Of a stretch of DNA of 64,000 bases, positions 18,688 through 27,203 are shown piece by piece. A program made the position numbers and the translations under genes. Source of the stretch: CAKSEI01 sp964403505 (lineage in GTDB: Bacteria; Bacillota; Clostridia; Oscillospirales; CAG-272); contig CAYOFP010000002.1 in assembly GCA_964403505.1 (NCBI GenBank), positions 74,431 through 138,430 of the forward strand, read 5' to 3'. A model generated the notes under the pieces. It had not been told where the DNA came from, made no database searches, and worked only from the letters and a program-made list of their open reading frames with translations. Every line of letters starts with the position of its first letter. Positions within the stretch are counted from its first letter, which is position 1.

Positions 18688-18708
18688 ACCTCCGGCTATG
18701 CCGGAGGT
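18688..18708. repeat. Compact GC-rich hairpin without T-tail
   Basis: A perfect 9-bp inverted repeat ACCTCCGGC/GCCGGAGGT with a 3-base loop TAT, 11 bases after the previous terminator. It lacks a T-run, so it is not an ordinary terminator. It resembles in style the short-loop hairpins at 57434-57536. Confidence 0.6.
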
Positions 18709-18733
18709 CCTGACTAATGAATACACAAAAGCA

Positions 18734-18762
18734 TTGCAAAATCTTTCTGCTTGATATATAAT
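18734..18762 (+). promoter_or_regulatory. Probable promoter of the first LRR/SLH gene
   Basis: TTGCAA (18734-18739), 17-base spacer, TATAAT (18757-18762). The predicted start lies near 18769, just before the palindrome at 18776-18795. Confidence 0.65.
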
Positions 18763-18775
18763 AGCAGTAGTAAAA

Positions 18776-18795
18776 ATATACAGTTTACTGTATAT
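18776..18795 (+). promoter_or_regulatory. Palindromic operator-like site before the first LRR/SLH gene
   Basis: Perfect 9-bp arms ATATACAGT and ACTGTATAT flank TT. The core TACAGT-TT-ACTGTA closely matches the core TACAGT-TA-ACTGTA of the MerR operator at 16463-16484. It lies about 7-26 bases downstream of the predicted start, a position suited to repression. Confidence 0.6.
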
Positions 18796-18815
18796 ATAAA
18801 AAGGGAGGACGAAAA

Positions 18816-21362
18816 ATGAGGACAAAACTAATTTCATTATTGCTTACTGCGGCGCTCATTTGCGGTATGCTGTGCGCACTGCCGATGACGGCGACCGCTG
18901 CAGACAGCGGAAAATGCGGGGGAAATCTCATATGGACATTCGACAACGGCACGCTCACTATTGACGGCACAGGTGATATGAATCATTATGATTCGTATTG
19001 GTATCCTCGGCCGTGGCGGGATTATTGTGATAGTATTACCACGATTCAAATCAATGAGGGTGTAAAGAGCATCGGTGGTTATGCGTTTTGCGGTTGCAGC
19101 TCGCTTACCAGCATCACTATCCCGAACAGCTTGACGAGTATCACGAGTCAGGCGTTTTGGTCTTGCAGTGCACTCACGAGCATCACGATTCCAAATGGCG
19201 TAACGTTCATCGATAGCGATGCATTTCAGGGGTGCCGTTCGCTTACGGATATTTATGTAAATGAAAATAATCAGAATTATGCTTCTGTCGACGGAATATT
19301 ATACACAAAAGATAAAACGGGGCTAATAGTCTGCCCGGGAGGGAAAAGAGAGATCGAAATCTTTAACGGTGTAACGAGCATTGAAAAGTCGGCGTTTTAC
19401 GGATGCAAGAGCCTCACGAACATCTCGATACCGGACAGTGTAACGAGCATTAGGAAAGATGCGTTTTTGGGGTGCAGTGCACTGACGGGTATCACCATTC
19501 CGAATAGCGTGACAAGCATCGGAGAATATGCGTTTGAAGACTGCACTTCGCTTGCGGATATCGCAATTCCCTCAAGCGTGACGAGCATAGAAAACAACGC
19601 ATTTGATGGTTGCAGCTCACTCGGTGATATTCATGTAGATGAAAATAATTCTGATTATACTTCTGTTGACGGAGTGTTATATAATAAAGATAAAACACAA
19701 TTAGTATGTTGCCCGAGAGGGAAAAAAGAGGTTGAGATATATAACGGTGTAACAAGCATAGAAGACCATGCGTTTTACGGGTGCAAAAGCCTCACGAACA
19801 TCTCGATACCGGATGGAGTCACGAGAATTGGGAAATATGCGTTTTTTCTCTGCAACAGCCTTGTCGACATCTCGCTTCCCGACAGCGTAACGAGTATCGG
19901 GGATGAGGCGTTTGGGAATTGCAAAAATCTCACGAGCGTCACGCTCCCCTCAAGCGTAATGAGCATAAATGACGGTGCGTTTTCCGGTTGCAAGAGCCTT
20001 ACGAACATCACGATTCCTAACAGTGTGAGGAGCATCAATCAATATATGTTTTACGGATGCGAAAGTCTTACAAGTATCACTATACCCGAAGGTGTGACGG
20101 TTATCGGAGGCGAAGCGTTTGTCGGTTGCACGAGCCTTACGAGCATCACGATTCCCGACAGTGTGACAAGCATTGGATACGATGCGTTTAAGAGGTGCGG
20201 TGATTTTACGATCCACGGATATAAAGGCTCATGTGCACAGGGGTATGCAAATAGAAACAAAATTCCGTTTGCTGAAATAGAACTGTCATACAGCGGAGAA
20301 TGCGGCGATAACTTGACTTGGATACTGAACGACAGCGATACGCTCATCATCAGCGGTACGGGTGATATGTGGGACTATTATACCTATTCTGAGAATACGA
20401 TCTCTCAGCCGTGGCGGCATTATTATGACAGGATCACCGCCGTTCAGATAGATAACGGTGTGACGAGTATTGGGAATAAGGCGTTTGCAAAGTGCAGCAG
20501 TCTTACAAGTGTCACGCTCCCCGAAAGTGTGACGAATATTGATTACCGTGCGTTTTATGGGTGCAGCAGTCTTACGGACATTACGATCCCTAATAGTGTG
20601 ACGAGTATTGAAGACTATGCATTTGGAAAATGCGAAAATCTCACGAGCGTTACGATTCCCTCAAGCGTTACGAGTATTAAGGACGATGCGTTTGAAGATT
20701 GCCCGTTACTGACCATTTACGGATGCAGTGGTTCGTATGCTCAGAAATATGCCGATGAAAATAATATAAAGTTTGTAACGGGTATGAAGATAGGGGATAA
20801 AGTCTTTTCGGATGTTGATCCCGGTGCGTGGTATGAGAGTGCTGTGAAATATGCGATAACAAATTCGGTCTTTAGCGGAATGAGCGAAACAACATTCGAG
20901 CCGAATACGGCGATGAGCCGAGCAATGCTCGTGCAGGTGCTTTATAATCTTGAGGGTAATCCCTTGTCATCTGAGTATACTAATCCCTTTAGTGATGTAA
21001 AGGATGGGCAGTGGTATGCAGATGCAGTCAAGTGGGCTGTGGCAAACGGAGTGGTTTACGGAACGACCGAGACAGCTTTCTCCCCGAATGACAAGATAAC
21101 CCGTGAACAACTCTCGACCATCTTGTATAGATATTCACAGAAAAAAGGATATGATGTGACCGTTACAGCAGAGCTCGCCTCATTTCCCGACGGAGATAAG
21201 GTATCAGGCTATGCTGAGGATGCGATCAAATGGGCGGTCGGCGTCAGTCTCATTTCAGGAAATAAGATTGGCGGTGTCAATATGCTTGATGCACGAGGCG
21301 ACGCTACAAGAGCGCAAGTCGCTATGATACTTATGAAATTTTCTGCAACAGTGGCGAAATAA
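18816..21362 (+). CDS. BspA-like leucine-rich-repeat surface protein with three SLH domains
   Basis: 848 residues. A signal peptide (about 1-29, ending TATAADS) is followed by a CGGNLIWTFDNGTLTIDGTG module, then LRR_5-type repeats of about 23 residues with the core ITIPxSVTSIGxxAFxxC. Two inserts of the form YxSVDGxLYxKDKTxLxxCPxGK (near 153 and 287) interrupt the repeats. A second CGDNLTW module starts near 495, as if two units were fused, followed by more LRRs and a cap (IYGCSGSYAQKYADENN). Three SLH domains (about 660-848: FSDVDPGAWYESAV, FSDVKDGQWYADAV and a last variant FPDGDKVSGYAEDAI) should bind secondary cell-wall polymer. The role is probably adhesion or surface display; the ligand is unknown. 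Terminator at 21380. Confidence 0.93.
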   Translation: MRTKLISLLLTAALICGMLCALPMTATAADSGKCGGNLIWTFDNGTLTIDGTGDMNHYDSYWYPRPWRDYCDSITTIQINEGVKSIGGYAFCGCSSLTSITIPNSLTSITSQAFWSCSALTSITIPNGVTFIDSDAFQGCRSLTDIYVNENNQNYASVDGILYTKDKTGLIVCPGGKREIEIFNGVTSIEKSAFYGCKSLTNISIPDSVTSIRKDAFLGCSALTGITIPNSVTSIGEYAFEDCTSLADIAIPSSVTSIENNAFDGCSSLGDIHVDENNSDYTSVDGVLYNKDKTQLVCCPRGKKEVEIYNGVTSIEDHAFYGCKSLTNISIPDGVTRIGKYAFFLCNSLVDISLPDSVTSIGDEAFGNCKNLTSVTLPSSVMSINDGAFSGCKSLTNITIPNSVRSINQYMFYGCESLTSITIPEGVTVIGGEAFVGCTSLTSITIPDSVTSIGYDAFKRCGDFTIHGYKGSCAQGYANRNKIPFAEIELSYSGECGDNLTWILNDSDTLIISGTGDMWDYYTYSENTISQPWRHYYDRITAVQIDNGVTSIGNKAFAKCSSLTSVTLPESVTNIDYRAFYGCSSLTDITIPNSVTSIEDYAFGKCENLTSVTIPSSVTSIKDDAFEDCPLLTIYGCSGSYAQKYADENNIKFVTGMKIGDKVFSDVDPGAWYESAVKYAITNSVFSGMSETTFEPNTAMSRAMLVQVLYNLEGNPLSSEYTNPFSDVKDGQWYADAVKWAVANGVVYGTTETAFSPNDKITREQLSTILYRYSQKKGYDVTVTAELASFPDGDKVSGYAEDAIKWAVGVSLISGNKIGGVNMLDARGDATRAQVAMILMKFSATVAK

Positions 21363-21379
21363 TCAATACAGGCGAATAT

Positions 21380-21420
21380 AGCAGAAAAAAGAACGGCAAT
21401 TCGCCGTTCTTTTTTCTGCT
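21380..21420. terminator. Strong terminator after the first LRR/SLH gene
   Basis: A perfect 18-bp stem (21380-21397 with 21403-21420), loop AATTC, core GAACGGC/GCCGTTC, with A-run and T-run built into the stem. Confidence 0.92.
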
Positions 21421-21488
21421 ATAATAGTATCCGCTTTTTAGATTACAAAGTGAAATTATGGTAATTTCGGAAATTTTTTTTGAAAATA

Positions 21489-21514
21489 TGTAACCTTTAG
21501 GATTTTTTTACGTC
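21489..21514 (+). promoter_or_regulatory. ECF-sigma-like promoter of the second LRR gene
   Basis: TGTAACC (21489-21495), 15 bases rich in T, CGTC (21511-21514), continuing TATATATATGAAGG. The same elements with the same spacing precede the minus-strand LRR gene at 61684. An AAC and CGT pair at about this distance is typical of ECF sigma factors. No sigma-A boxes were seen here. Confidence 0.65.
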
Positions 21515-21550
21515 TATATATATGAAGGTTAAGCATAGGAGGGAAAAAAT

Positions 21551-22570
21551 ATGAAGAAAAAAATAATTTCATTATTGCTGATTACGGCGATCGTGTGCGG
21601 TGCGATATGCGCACTGCAGTTGACTGCAAAGGTAATAGACACTGGCGAATGCGGTGATAATCTCACCTGGAAGCTCTACGATAACGGAAAGCTTACTATC
21701 AGCGGTTCGGGAGCGATGGCGGATTACGACCGGGACGCTCAACCGTGGAGTGAACATTATGACAAAATTATTTCGGTTCAAATCAAAAACGGCGTGACGG
21801 GCATTGGGAAATGTGCATTTTATAGATGTGGCAGTCTCACGAGTATCACGATCCCCAACAGTGTGACAGGTATCGGAAAAATTGCGTTTTTCGGCTGTGA
21901 AGGTCTAACGGACATTACGATCCCGGAGAGCGTGACAAGCATTGGCGAGAGCGCGTTTACCTATTGTAGAGGCCTTGCGAGTATCGCGATCCCGGAGGGC
22001 GTAACATGTATCGGCGAGAGCGCATTTTCCGGTTGCGATGCCCTTAAGAGCGTCACGATCCCAAATAGCGTAACGAGCATTGGCGAGAGTGCGTTTTCCG
22101 GTTGCAGAGGTCTTGCGAGCATCACGATCCCAGAGAGCGTAACTGATATCGGTTACTTTGCGTTTGTTAACTGTGCCTCACTTACGAGCATTCTGGTAAA
22201 TGAAAATAATCCTGTATATACTTCTTTTGACGGTATATTATACAACAAAGACAAAACACAGCTGATCTGTTGCCCACCGGGTAAAAACGAGGCAGAAATA
22301 TTAGATAGCGTAACAATTATCGATTTCTGTGCTTTTCAAAGCTGCGGTAAGTTTACGAGTGTCACGATCCCGGACAGCGTGTTAACGATCGGCGGCAGTG
22401 CGTTTTCAAGCTGCCATAACCTTCAGAGCATCACGATTCCGAGCAATGTGAAATACATCGGGGAAGGTGTCTTCGCAGACTGTGAATCTCTTCTGATAAT
22501 TTACGGAGACAAGAACTCGTATGCGAAAGAGTATGCCAGTATGAATAGTATCCCGTTTTTTGCATCGTGA
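21551..22570 (+). CDS. Secreted BspA-like leucine-rich-repeat protein without SLH domains
   Basis: 339 residues. A signal peptide (about 1-26) precedes a CGDNLTWKLYDNGKLTISGSG module, about nine LRR_5 repeats (for example ITIPNSVTGIGKIAFFGC) and one insert beginning VNENNPVYTSFDG. It ends in the same capping sequence (IYGDKNSYAKEYASMNS) that in the two larger paralogues precedes the SLH domains. It therefore stops exactly at a domain boundary and lacks the wall anchor, so it may be released or held by other contacts. AGGAGGG lies 6 bases before the ATG. It lies 188 bases after its larger paralogue, suggesting tandem duplication, but has a different promoter type. Confidence 0.92.
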   Translation: MKKKIISLLLITAIVCGAICALQLTAKVIDTGECGDNLTWKLYDNGKLTISGSGAMADYDRDAQPWSEHYDKIISVQIKNGVTGIGKCAFYRCGSLTSITIPNSVTGIGKIAFFGCEGLTDITIPESVTSIGESAFTYCRGLASIAIPEGVTCIGESAFSGCDALKSVTIPNSVTSIGESAFSGCRGLASITIPESVTDIGYFAFVNCASLTSILVNENNPVYTSFDGILYNKDKTQLICCPPGKNEAEILDSVTIIDFCAFQSCGKFTSVTIPDSVLTIGGSAFSSCHNLQSITIPSNVKYIGEGVFADCESLLIIYGDKNSYAKEYASMNSIPFFAS

Positions 22571-22593
22571 AAACCGGAGTCAGAAATAATAGA

Positions 22594-22626
22594 AAAAAAA
22601 GAACGGCGTATTGCCGTTCTTTTTTT
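22594..22626. terminator. Bidirectional terminator between the LRR gene and rpsU
   Basis: A 14-bp stem (22594-22607 with 22613-22626), loop GTATT, the same GAACGGC/GCCGTTC core as the terminator at 21380. It serves the LRR gene on plus and rpsU on minus. Confidence 0.88.
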
Positions 22627-22642
22627 CATACATTTTGCGAAA

Positions 22643-22819
22643 TTATTTGAATTTACGCTTTCTTGCAGCCTCAGACTTTTTCTTTTTCTTTACGCTGGGC
22701 TTCTCGTAGTGCTCTCTTTTCTTGAGCTCAGAAAGCACTCCGCTTCTTGCACACTGTCTTTTGAAACGACGAAGTGCGCTGTCGAGTGATTCATTTTCTT
22801 TAACTCTGACTTCTGCCAT
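22643..22819 (-). CDS. rpsU: 30S ribosomal protein S21
   Basis: A 58-residue, strongly basic protein starting MAEVRVKENESLDSALRRFK, with RQCARSGVL and a Lys-rich C-terminus (KPSVKKKKKSE...RKRKFK), the classic bS21 pattern. bS21 sits at the platform of the small subunit and helps initiation. The gene is short and easily missed. GGGAGGG lies about 7 bases before the ATG. It has its own strong promoter and is monocistronic, ending at the shared terminator. Confidence 0.96.
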   Translation of the reverse strand: MAEVRVKENESLDSALRRFKRQCARSGVLSELKKREHYEKPSVKKKKKSEAARKRKFK

Positions 22820-22871
22820 TTTTTATATCCCTCCCCTCGCTTAAGCAGGAGCATATTATTTTTTCTTATGT

Positions 22872-22900
22872 ATTATAGACCATCACGACAAATTTGTCAA
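22872..22900 (-). promoter_or_regulatory. rpsU promoter
   Basis: On the minus strand: TTGACA (22900-22895), 17-base spacer, TATAAT (22877-22872). Both boxes match consensus. The leader to the ATG is about 45 bases. Confidence 0.9.
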
Positions 22901-22929
22901 TAGTTTTTGCATTTTTTAGCGAATACAGT

Positions 22930-25332
22930 TTATTTTACAACAATATTGACGAGCTTGCCGGGAATATAGATCTCTTTTACGATCTCTTTGCCGGCGATAT
23001 TCGCTGCGACTTTTTCATCGTTCTTGGCGGCGGCAAGGACGGTGTCCTTGTCAGCGTCGGCGGAAACGACCACCTTGCCTCTGAACTTACCGCATACCTG
23101 TATCGCTATCTCGATCTCTGCGTCGACCGTTTTGCTCTCATCGAATTCAGGCCATTTCTCGAGCGAGAGTAACGTGTTCTCTCCGAGGTCGTGCCATATT
23201 TCTTCCGTGAGGTGGGGAGCGAACGGATTGAGCAGCTTGATGAATGTTTTGAGCTCGTCTACCGTTATCGAGCCGATGTCGTTTATCTCGTTGATCAGCG
23301 TCATCATAGCGGCGATCGCAGTATTAAACTTCATTTCCTCGATATCAGAGGAGACTTTCTTGATCGTCTTGTGGAATGAGGATTCGAGCTTAGGCGTCAC
23401 GCCGTTTCCTTTTGCCATGGCAGGGAGGTCTGCGACTCTCTCGAGGAATCTCTTACATCCTCTGACACTCGATTCAGACCATGGTGCGGCAGAGCCGTAA
23501 TCGCCCATAAAGAGTATGTAGGTACGCAGCGTGTCTGCGCCGAACTGCTCGACGACATCATTCGGGTCGACGACGTTTCCTCTGGATTTCGACATTTTAA
23601 CACCGTCTGCACCGAGTATCATACCCTGTGCCGAGCGCTTTGCATACGGCTCGGACGTGGTGACCTCTCCGATATCATAAAGGAACTTGTGCCAGAAACG
23701 TGAGTATATCATATGTCTTGTGACGTGTTCCATACCGCCGTTGTACCAGTCGACCGGCATCCAGTAACCAAGCTTTTCTTTGTCTGCAAATACCTCGTCG
23801 TTATTCGGGTCGATATAACGGAGGAAATACCAGGATGAGCCTGCCCATTGCGGCATGGTATCGGTCTCACGCTTTGCATCCTTACCGCACTTGGGGCATT
23901 TGCATCTGACATAGGATTCTATTTTTGCGAGCGGCGATTCGCCGCCCTCGCCGGGCTCGAAGTTTTCGATATCGGGCAGTCTGAGCGGAAGCTCGTCATA
24001 CGGAACTGCGACCATACCGCAGTCAGCGCAGTGTACGATCGGTATCGGCTCGCCCCAGTATCTCTGGCGGTTGAATGCCCAGTCCTTCATTTTGTACTGA
24101 ACACCGGCGGTGCCGATCTTCTTTTCCTCTAAGTATTCGAGCATTTTGGCAATCGATGATTTCTTATCGGTAAATCCGTTCAGGAAGCCGGAGTTTACCA
24201 TCTCGCCGTCGCCTGTATACGCCTCGACGCTGATGTCTCCGCCGCGGATGACCTCGATGATATCAATACCGAATTTCTTTGCGAAGTCATAGTCACGCTG
24301 GTCGTGAGCAGGCACTGCCATGATCGCACCCGTGCCGTAACCCATCATAACATAGTCCGAGATGTAAACGGGGATCTCCTTGCCGTTGATCGGGTTAATG
24401 GCGCATAAACCGTCGAGCCTGACGCCTGTTTTGTCTTTGACGAGCTGTGTGCGCTCAAATTCGGTCATTTTTGCGCATTTTTCACGATAATCCGATACCT
24501 CGTTCATGTTTGCGATCATATCGGAGTATTTGTCGATTATCGGGTGCTCGGGAGCGATTACCATAAATGTTACGCCGAAGAGGGTATCGCATCTTGTGGT
24601 GTATATCGTCAGCTTCTCGTCGGTATCCTTGATCTCAAAGTTTACGAACGCACCTGTCGATTTTCCGATCCAGTTTTCCTGCTGTGCTCTGATGTTTGCA
24701 GGGTAGTCCACCTCATCAAGTCCCGTAAGGAGCTTGTCTGCGTACTCGGTAATGCGCAAATACCAGACGTCCTTTGACTTCTGCACGATGTCTGTATGGC
24801 AGATATCGCATTTGCCTCCCTGTGAGTCCTCGTTTGAGAGAACGACCTTGCAGTGAGGGCAGTAGTTGACGAGCGCCTTATCACGGAAAACGAGTCCCTT
24901 TTCAAAAAGCTTTAAGAAGATCCACTGCGTCCATTTGTAGTAGTTTTCGTCGGTCGTATCTATGGTTTTCGACCAGTCAAAAGAGAAACCGACTTTTTTG
25001 AGCTGGGATGTGAATTTTGCTATATTGGTATCGGTGACTATTCTCGGGTGAGTACCCGTTTTCACCGCATAGTTTTCGGTCGGCAGACCGAATGCGTCAA
25101 AGCCGATCGGGAAGAGGACGTTATATCCCTGCATTCTCCTTTTTCTGCATATGACCTCCATGCCCGAGTATGCCTTTATGTGTCCTACGTGCATTCCTGC
25201 GCCCGACGGGTACGGGAATTCGATCAGACCGTAAAATTTCGGCTTTGAATAGTCATCACTTGCTTCAAAAGCGTGTGCTTTTTCCCATTCATTCTGCCAC
25301 TTCGGCTCGATGGTTTTAAAATCGTATTTCAT
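22930..25332 (-). CDS. leuS: Leucyl-tRNA synthetase
   Basis: 800 residues, a bacterial-type class I LeuRS that charges tRNA-Leu. The HIGH-type motif is in PYPSGAGMHVGHIKAY near 36-51 and the KMSKS loop is in GVKMSKSRGNVV near 577-588. A zinc-knuckle-like CPHC...CDIC occurs near 159-180. The editing (CP1) domain includes IYTTRCDTLFGVTFMVIAPEHP near 233-254, with the Thr-rich and Asp-containing editing pocket. It lies 18 bases after rsfS at the 3' end of the long minus-strand gene run. I saw no T-box leader in the short gap before it, and no clear terminator after it before the rpsU promoter. Confidence 0.97.
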   Translation of the reverse strand: MKYDFKTIEPKWQNEWEKAHAFEASDDYSKPKFYGLIEFPYPSGAGMHVGHIKAYSGMEVICRKRRMQGYNVLFPIGFDAFGLPTENYAVKTGTHPRIVTDTNIAKFTSQLKKVGFSFDWSKTIDTTDENYYKWTQWIFLKLFEKGLVFRDKALVNYCPHCKVVLSNEDSQGGKCDICHTDIVQKSKDVWYLRITEYADKLLTGLDEVDYPANIRAQQENWIGKSTGAFVNFEIKDTDEKLTIYTTRCDTLFGVTFMVIAPEHPIIDKYSDMIANMNEVSDYREKCAKMTEFERTQLVKDKTGVRLDGLCAINPINGKEIPVYISDYVMMGYGTGAIMAVPAHDQRDYDFAKKFGIDIIEVIRGGDISVEAYTGDGEMVNSGFLNGFTDKKSSIAKMLEYLEEKKIGTAGVQYKMKDWAFNRQRYWGEPIPIVHCADCGMVAVPYDELPLRLPDIENFEPGEGGESPLAKIESYVRCKCPKCGKDAKRETDTMPQWAGSSWYFLRYIDPNNDEVFADKEKLGYWMPVDWYNGGMEHVTRHMIYSRFWHKFLYDIGEVTTSEPYAKRSAQGMILGADGVKMSKSRGNVVDPNDVVEQFGADTLRTYILFMGDYGSAAPWSESSVRGCKRFLERVADLPAMAKGNGVTPKLESSFHKTIKKVSSDIEEMKFNTAIAAMMTLINEINDIGSITVDELKTFIKLLNPFAPHLTEEIWHDLGENTLLSLEKWPEFDESKTVDAEIEIAIQVCGKFRGKVVVSADADKDTVLAAAKNDEKVAANIAGKEIVKEIYIPGKLVNIVVK

Positions 25333-25350
25333 TTCTATTCTCCAGATAAA

Positions 25351-25710
25351 TTATTTTTCGGTTATATATTCGGAAATGTCGATTTCCTCGGCATCTGCCC
25401 ATAGCTTTTCGAGATCGTAAAACTCTCTCGTTTCATGATAAAATATGTTGACTATCACAGAGGAATAGTCGAGAAGCACCCACGACGCCTCGGCATAACC
25501 CTCGATGTGGTGGGGCGTTATGTCCTTTAGACCCATTTTGTACTCGACCTCGCCTGCAAATGCTTTGACCTGAGTATTTGAAAAGCCCGAGCATATCACA
25601 AAATAGTCGGCGATTATGGTCTTATCGGTCACATGAAGCAGACGGATGTTTTTTGCGTCTTTTTCGTTTAGTATCTTGATTATTTCTATGGCTTTTTCTT
25701 GGCTTGTCAT
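25351..25710 (-). CDS. rsfS: Ribosomal silencing factor RsfS
   Basis: 119 residues. RsfS (DUF143, YbeB/Iojap) binds uL14 and blocks subunit joining in starvation. Typical stretches are DKTIIADYFVICSGFSNTQVKAFAGE and a later LLDYSSVIVNIFYHETREFYDLEKLW, which also marks the conserved Trp. The ATG at 25710 has AAGGAG 6 bases upstream and overlaps the yqeK stop (ATGA); the frame remains open upstream inside yqeK but is not coding there. The nadD-yqeK-rsfS order is conserved in Firmicutes. Confidence 0.95.
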   Translation of the reverse strand: MTSQEKAIEIIKILNEKDAKNIRLLHVTDKTIIADYFVICSGFSNTQVKAFAGEVEYKMGLKDITPHHIEGYAEASWVLLDYSSVIVNIFYHETREFYDLEKLWADAEEIDISEYITEK

Positions 25711-26306
25711 TTTTTCTCCTTGTTTAATAAGCTGTCTCTCGCACGAAGTGTGCGTGAATTTACGTGTTCTCCTTTTTTTGTCAGGTGAGCGATGGTATTT
25801 GAAAGGGAAATAAGACATGCGGTATCGAGGATATCGCCGTCTGTTATTCTTTGTGTAAAATATCGGTACAGCGCCTGACAGTCGCTGTATTTTCTCGTCG
25901 GTTCGATATAATCGGCGAGGAAGATCACCTTTTCAAGGAAAGACATATTCGCATCCCCCGTTGTGTGATTGAATATTGCGCCGTATATCTCGTCGTTTAC
26001 GATATCGGGAAATAATTCACGTGCCTTTACCGCTCCGGTGAAGGCGTGCAGTATTTTGGGCGAGAGCATGTCTTCCTCGTTTAAGATAAGTCCCGAATCC
26101 CGGATGATCTTTAAGTGTTCACTCCGATCGAGCTCTTTTGTTATATCGTGTAAGAGCCCGGCAGTCTCGGCCGCTTCGCAGAGGTCGCCTCTGCCGAGCA
26201 GACGGCACATCTCGCCCGCCGTATCCCGTACCGAATAAACATGCCCGAGCCTTTCCTGTGACAGAACGGTATTTATATATTTCTCTATATCGCAGAACTT
26301 AGACAT
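25707..26306 (-). CDS. yqeK: HD-domain hydrolase YqeK (Ap4A hydrolase family)
   Basis: 199 residues. The HD metal site is in AGLLHDITKEL near 48-58, with an upstream His in the ERLGHVYSVRDTA segment (near 20) and later NHTTGDANMSFLEKVIFLADYIEPTR near 112-137 supplying His and Asp ligands. Family members hydrolyse diadenosine tetraphosphate symmetrically to ADP. It overlaps nadD by 8 bases upstream and rsfS by 4 downstream, the usual Firmicutes neighbourhood. Confidence 0.92.
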   Translation of the reverse strand: MSKFCDIEKYINTVLSQERLGHVYSVRDTAGEMCRLLGRGDLCEAAETAGLLHDITKELDRSEHLKIIRDSGLILNEEDMLSPKILHAFTGAVKARELFPDIVNDEIYGAIFNHTTGDANMSFLEKVIFLADYIEPTRKYSDCQALYRYFTQRITDGDILDTACLISLSNTIAHLTKKGEHVNSRTLRARDSLLNKEKK

Positions 26307-26916
26307 ACAGACCGTTTTCCTTTATATATTTTGCGACGTTTTCATGTGTAAATTCCGTGATATTACGGTTTTTATAGATTCTCTCTCTTATTTCCGAGGA
26401 TGAGATATCTATGATGTCGCATAATAGCTCATAAGAGACAAGTCCGAATCTCTCGTGTAATTCTGCAGACATTGAGCGAAGGGCAGAGATATCGTCTTTG
26501 TGCCGTGGGATATATGCGAGCTCGCATATCTTCATCAGCTCCTCTGCACGGTGCCATGTGTCAAAAGATAAGAGCATATCGCTTCCGCAAAGTAATATCA
26601 GCTTATCGCAAAGCGGCAGAAAATGCATCGCCGTTTCATAAGTATAGCTGACGTCGCCTTTCGCTATTTCATAGTCTGATATTTCGAGGGTTTTGCCGTA
26701 TTCCCGAAACGTGCCGAAAGCGATTCTTAACATATCAAGCCGTGCGGACGGCGAATCGGCAAAGGAAAGTGACTTGTGAGGAGGGATAAACGACGGCATA
26801 ATAAGCAGGTTATCAATGAGGCCGGAGCTCAAAAATACGCTTGCCGCTTGCATATGCCCTTTGTGTACCGGGGCGAATGTTCCGCCGTAGATCCCGAGTC
26901 TTTTATATTTTTTCAT
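26299..26916 (-). CDS. nadD: Nicotinate-nucleotide adenylyltransferase
   Basis: 205 residues. It transfers AMP to nicotinate mononucleotide in NAD synthesis. The nucleotidyltransferase signature GGTFAPVHKGHMQAA (about 11-25) and the C-terminal SSSEIRERI (ISSTxIR-like, about 173-181) are both present. Start ATG 26916; the first 4 bases overlap the yhbY stop (ATGA). It is followed by an 8-base overlap with yqeK. Confidence 0.95.
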   Translation of the reverse strand: MKKYKRLGIYGGTFAPVHKGHMQAASVFLSSGLIDNLLIMPSFIPPHKSLSFADSPSARLDMLRIAFGTFREYGKTLEISDYEIAKGDVSYTYETAMHFLPLCDKLILLCGSDMLLSFDTWHRAEELMKICELAYIPRHKDDISALRSMSAELHERFGLVSYELLCDIIDISSSEIRERIYKNRNITEFTHENVAKYIKENGLYV

Positions 26917-27203
26917 AATTCTATTTTTTTATGATTTTCAGACTCTTTATATAATACAAATTTTTTACCGATGACCTGAACGCACACTGCGTCTGTTGCC
27001 TCGGCAATTTCGTTTGCCGCTTCGGCAGGGGAGACGGGACTTGAGTCGAGGACATTGATTTTGATAAGCTCTCTTGCCTCGAGTGCGGCCGACAGCTGTT
27101 TGATAATTTCCCCGGAAATACCCGATTTTCCTATCTGAAATATCGGGTCGATTTTCATTGCCAGCCCCTTAAGATATGCTCTTTGTTTCGTTGTTATCGT
27201 CAT
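26913..27203 (-). CDS. yhbY: CRM-domain RNA-binding protein YhbY
   Basis: 96 residues. A single CRS1/YhbY domain: TTKQRAYLKGLAMKIDPIFQ, then IGKSGISGEIIKQLSAALEA with the GxxG loop, and VCVQVIGKKFVLYKES. Associated with pre-50S ribosome assembly in bacteria. The start ATG at 27203 has AAGGA 9 bases upstream and overlaps the end of rdgB by 35 bases, a longer overlap than the other junctions here. Confidence 0.93.
   Translation of the reverse strand: MTITTKQRAYLKGLAMKIDPIFQIGKSGISGEIIKQLSAALEARELIKINVLDSSPVSPAEAANEIAEATDAVCVQVIGKKFVLYKESENHKKIEL

Noticed and set aside
19060..20190. Regularly spaced direct repeats that could suggest a CRISPR array
   Set aside because: The roughly 69-base period is in frame and encodes the 23-residue LRR unit; repeats are diverged and there are no spacers.
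25333..25350. Possible T-box leaders before leuS and glyS
   Set aside because: The gaps are far too short (18 bases for leuS) or lack a specifier stem and T-box sequence (glyS).
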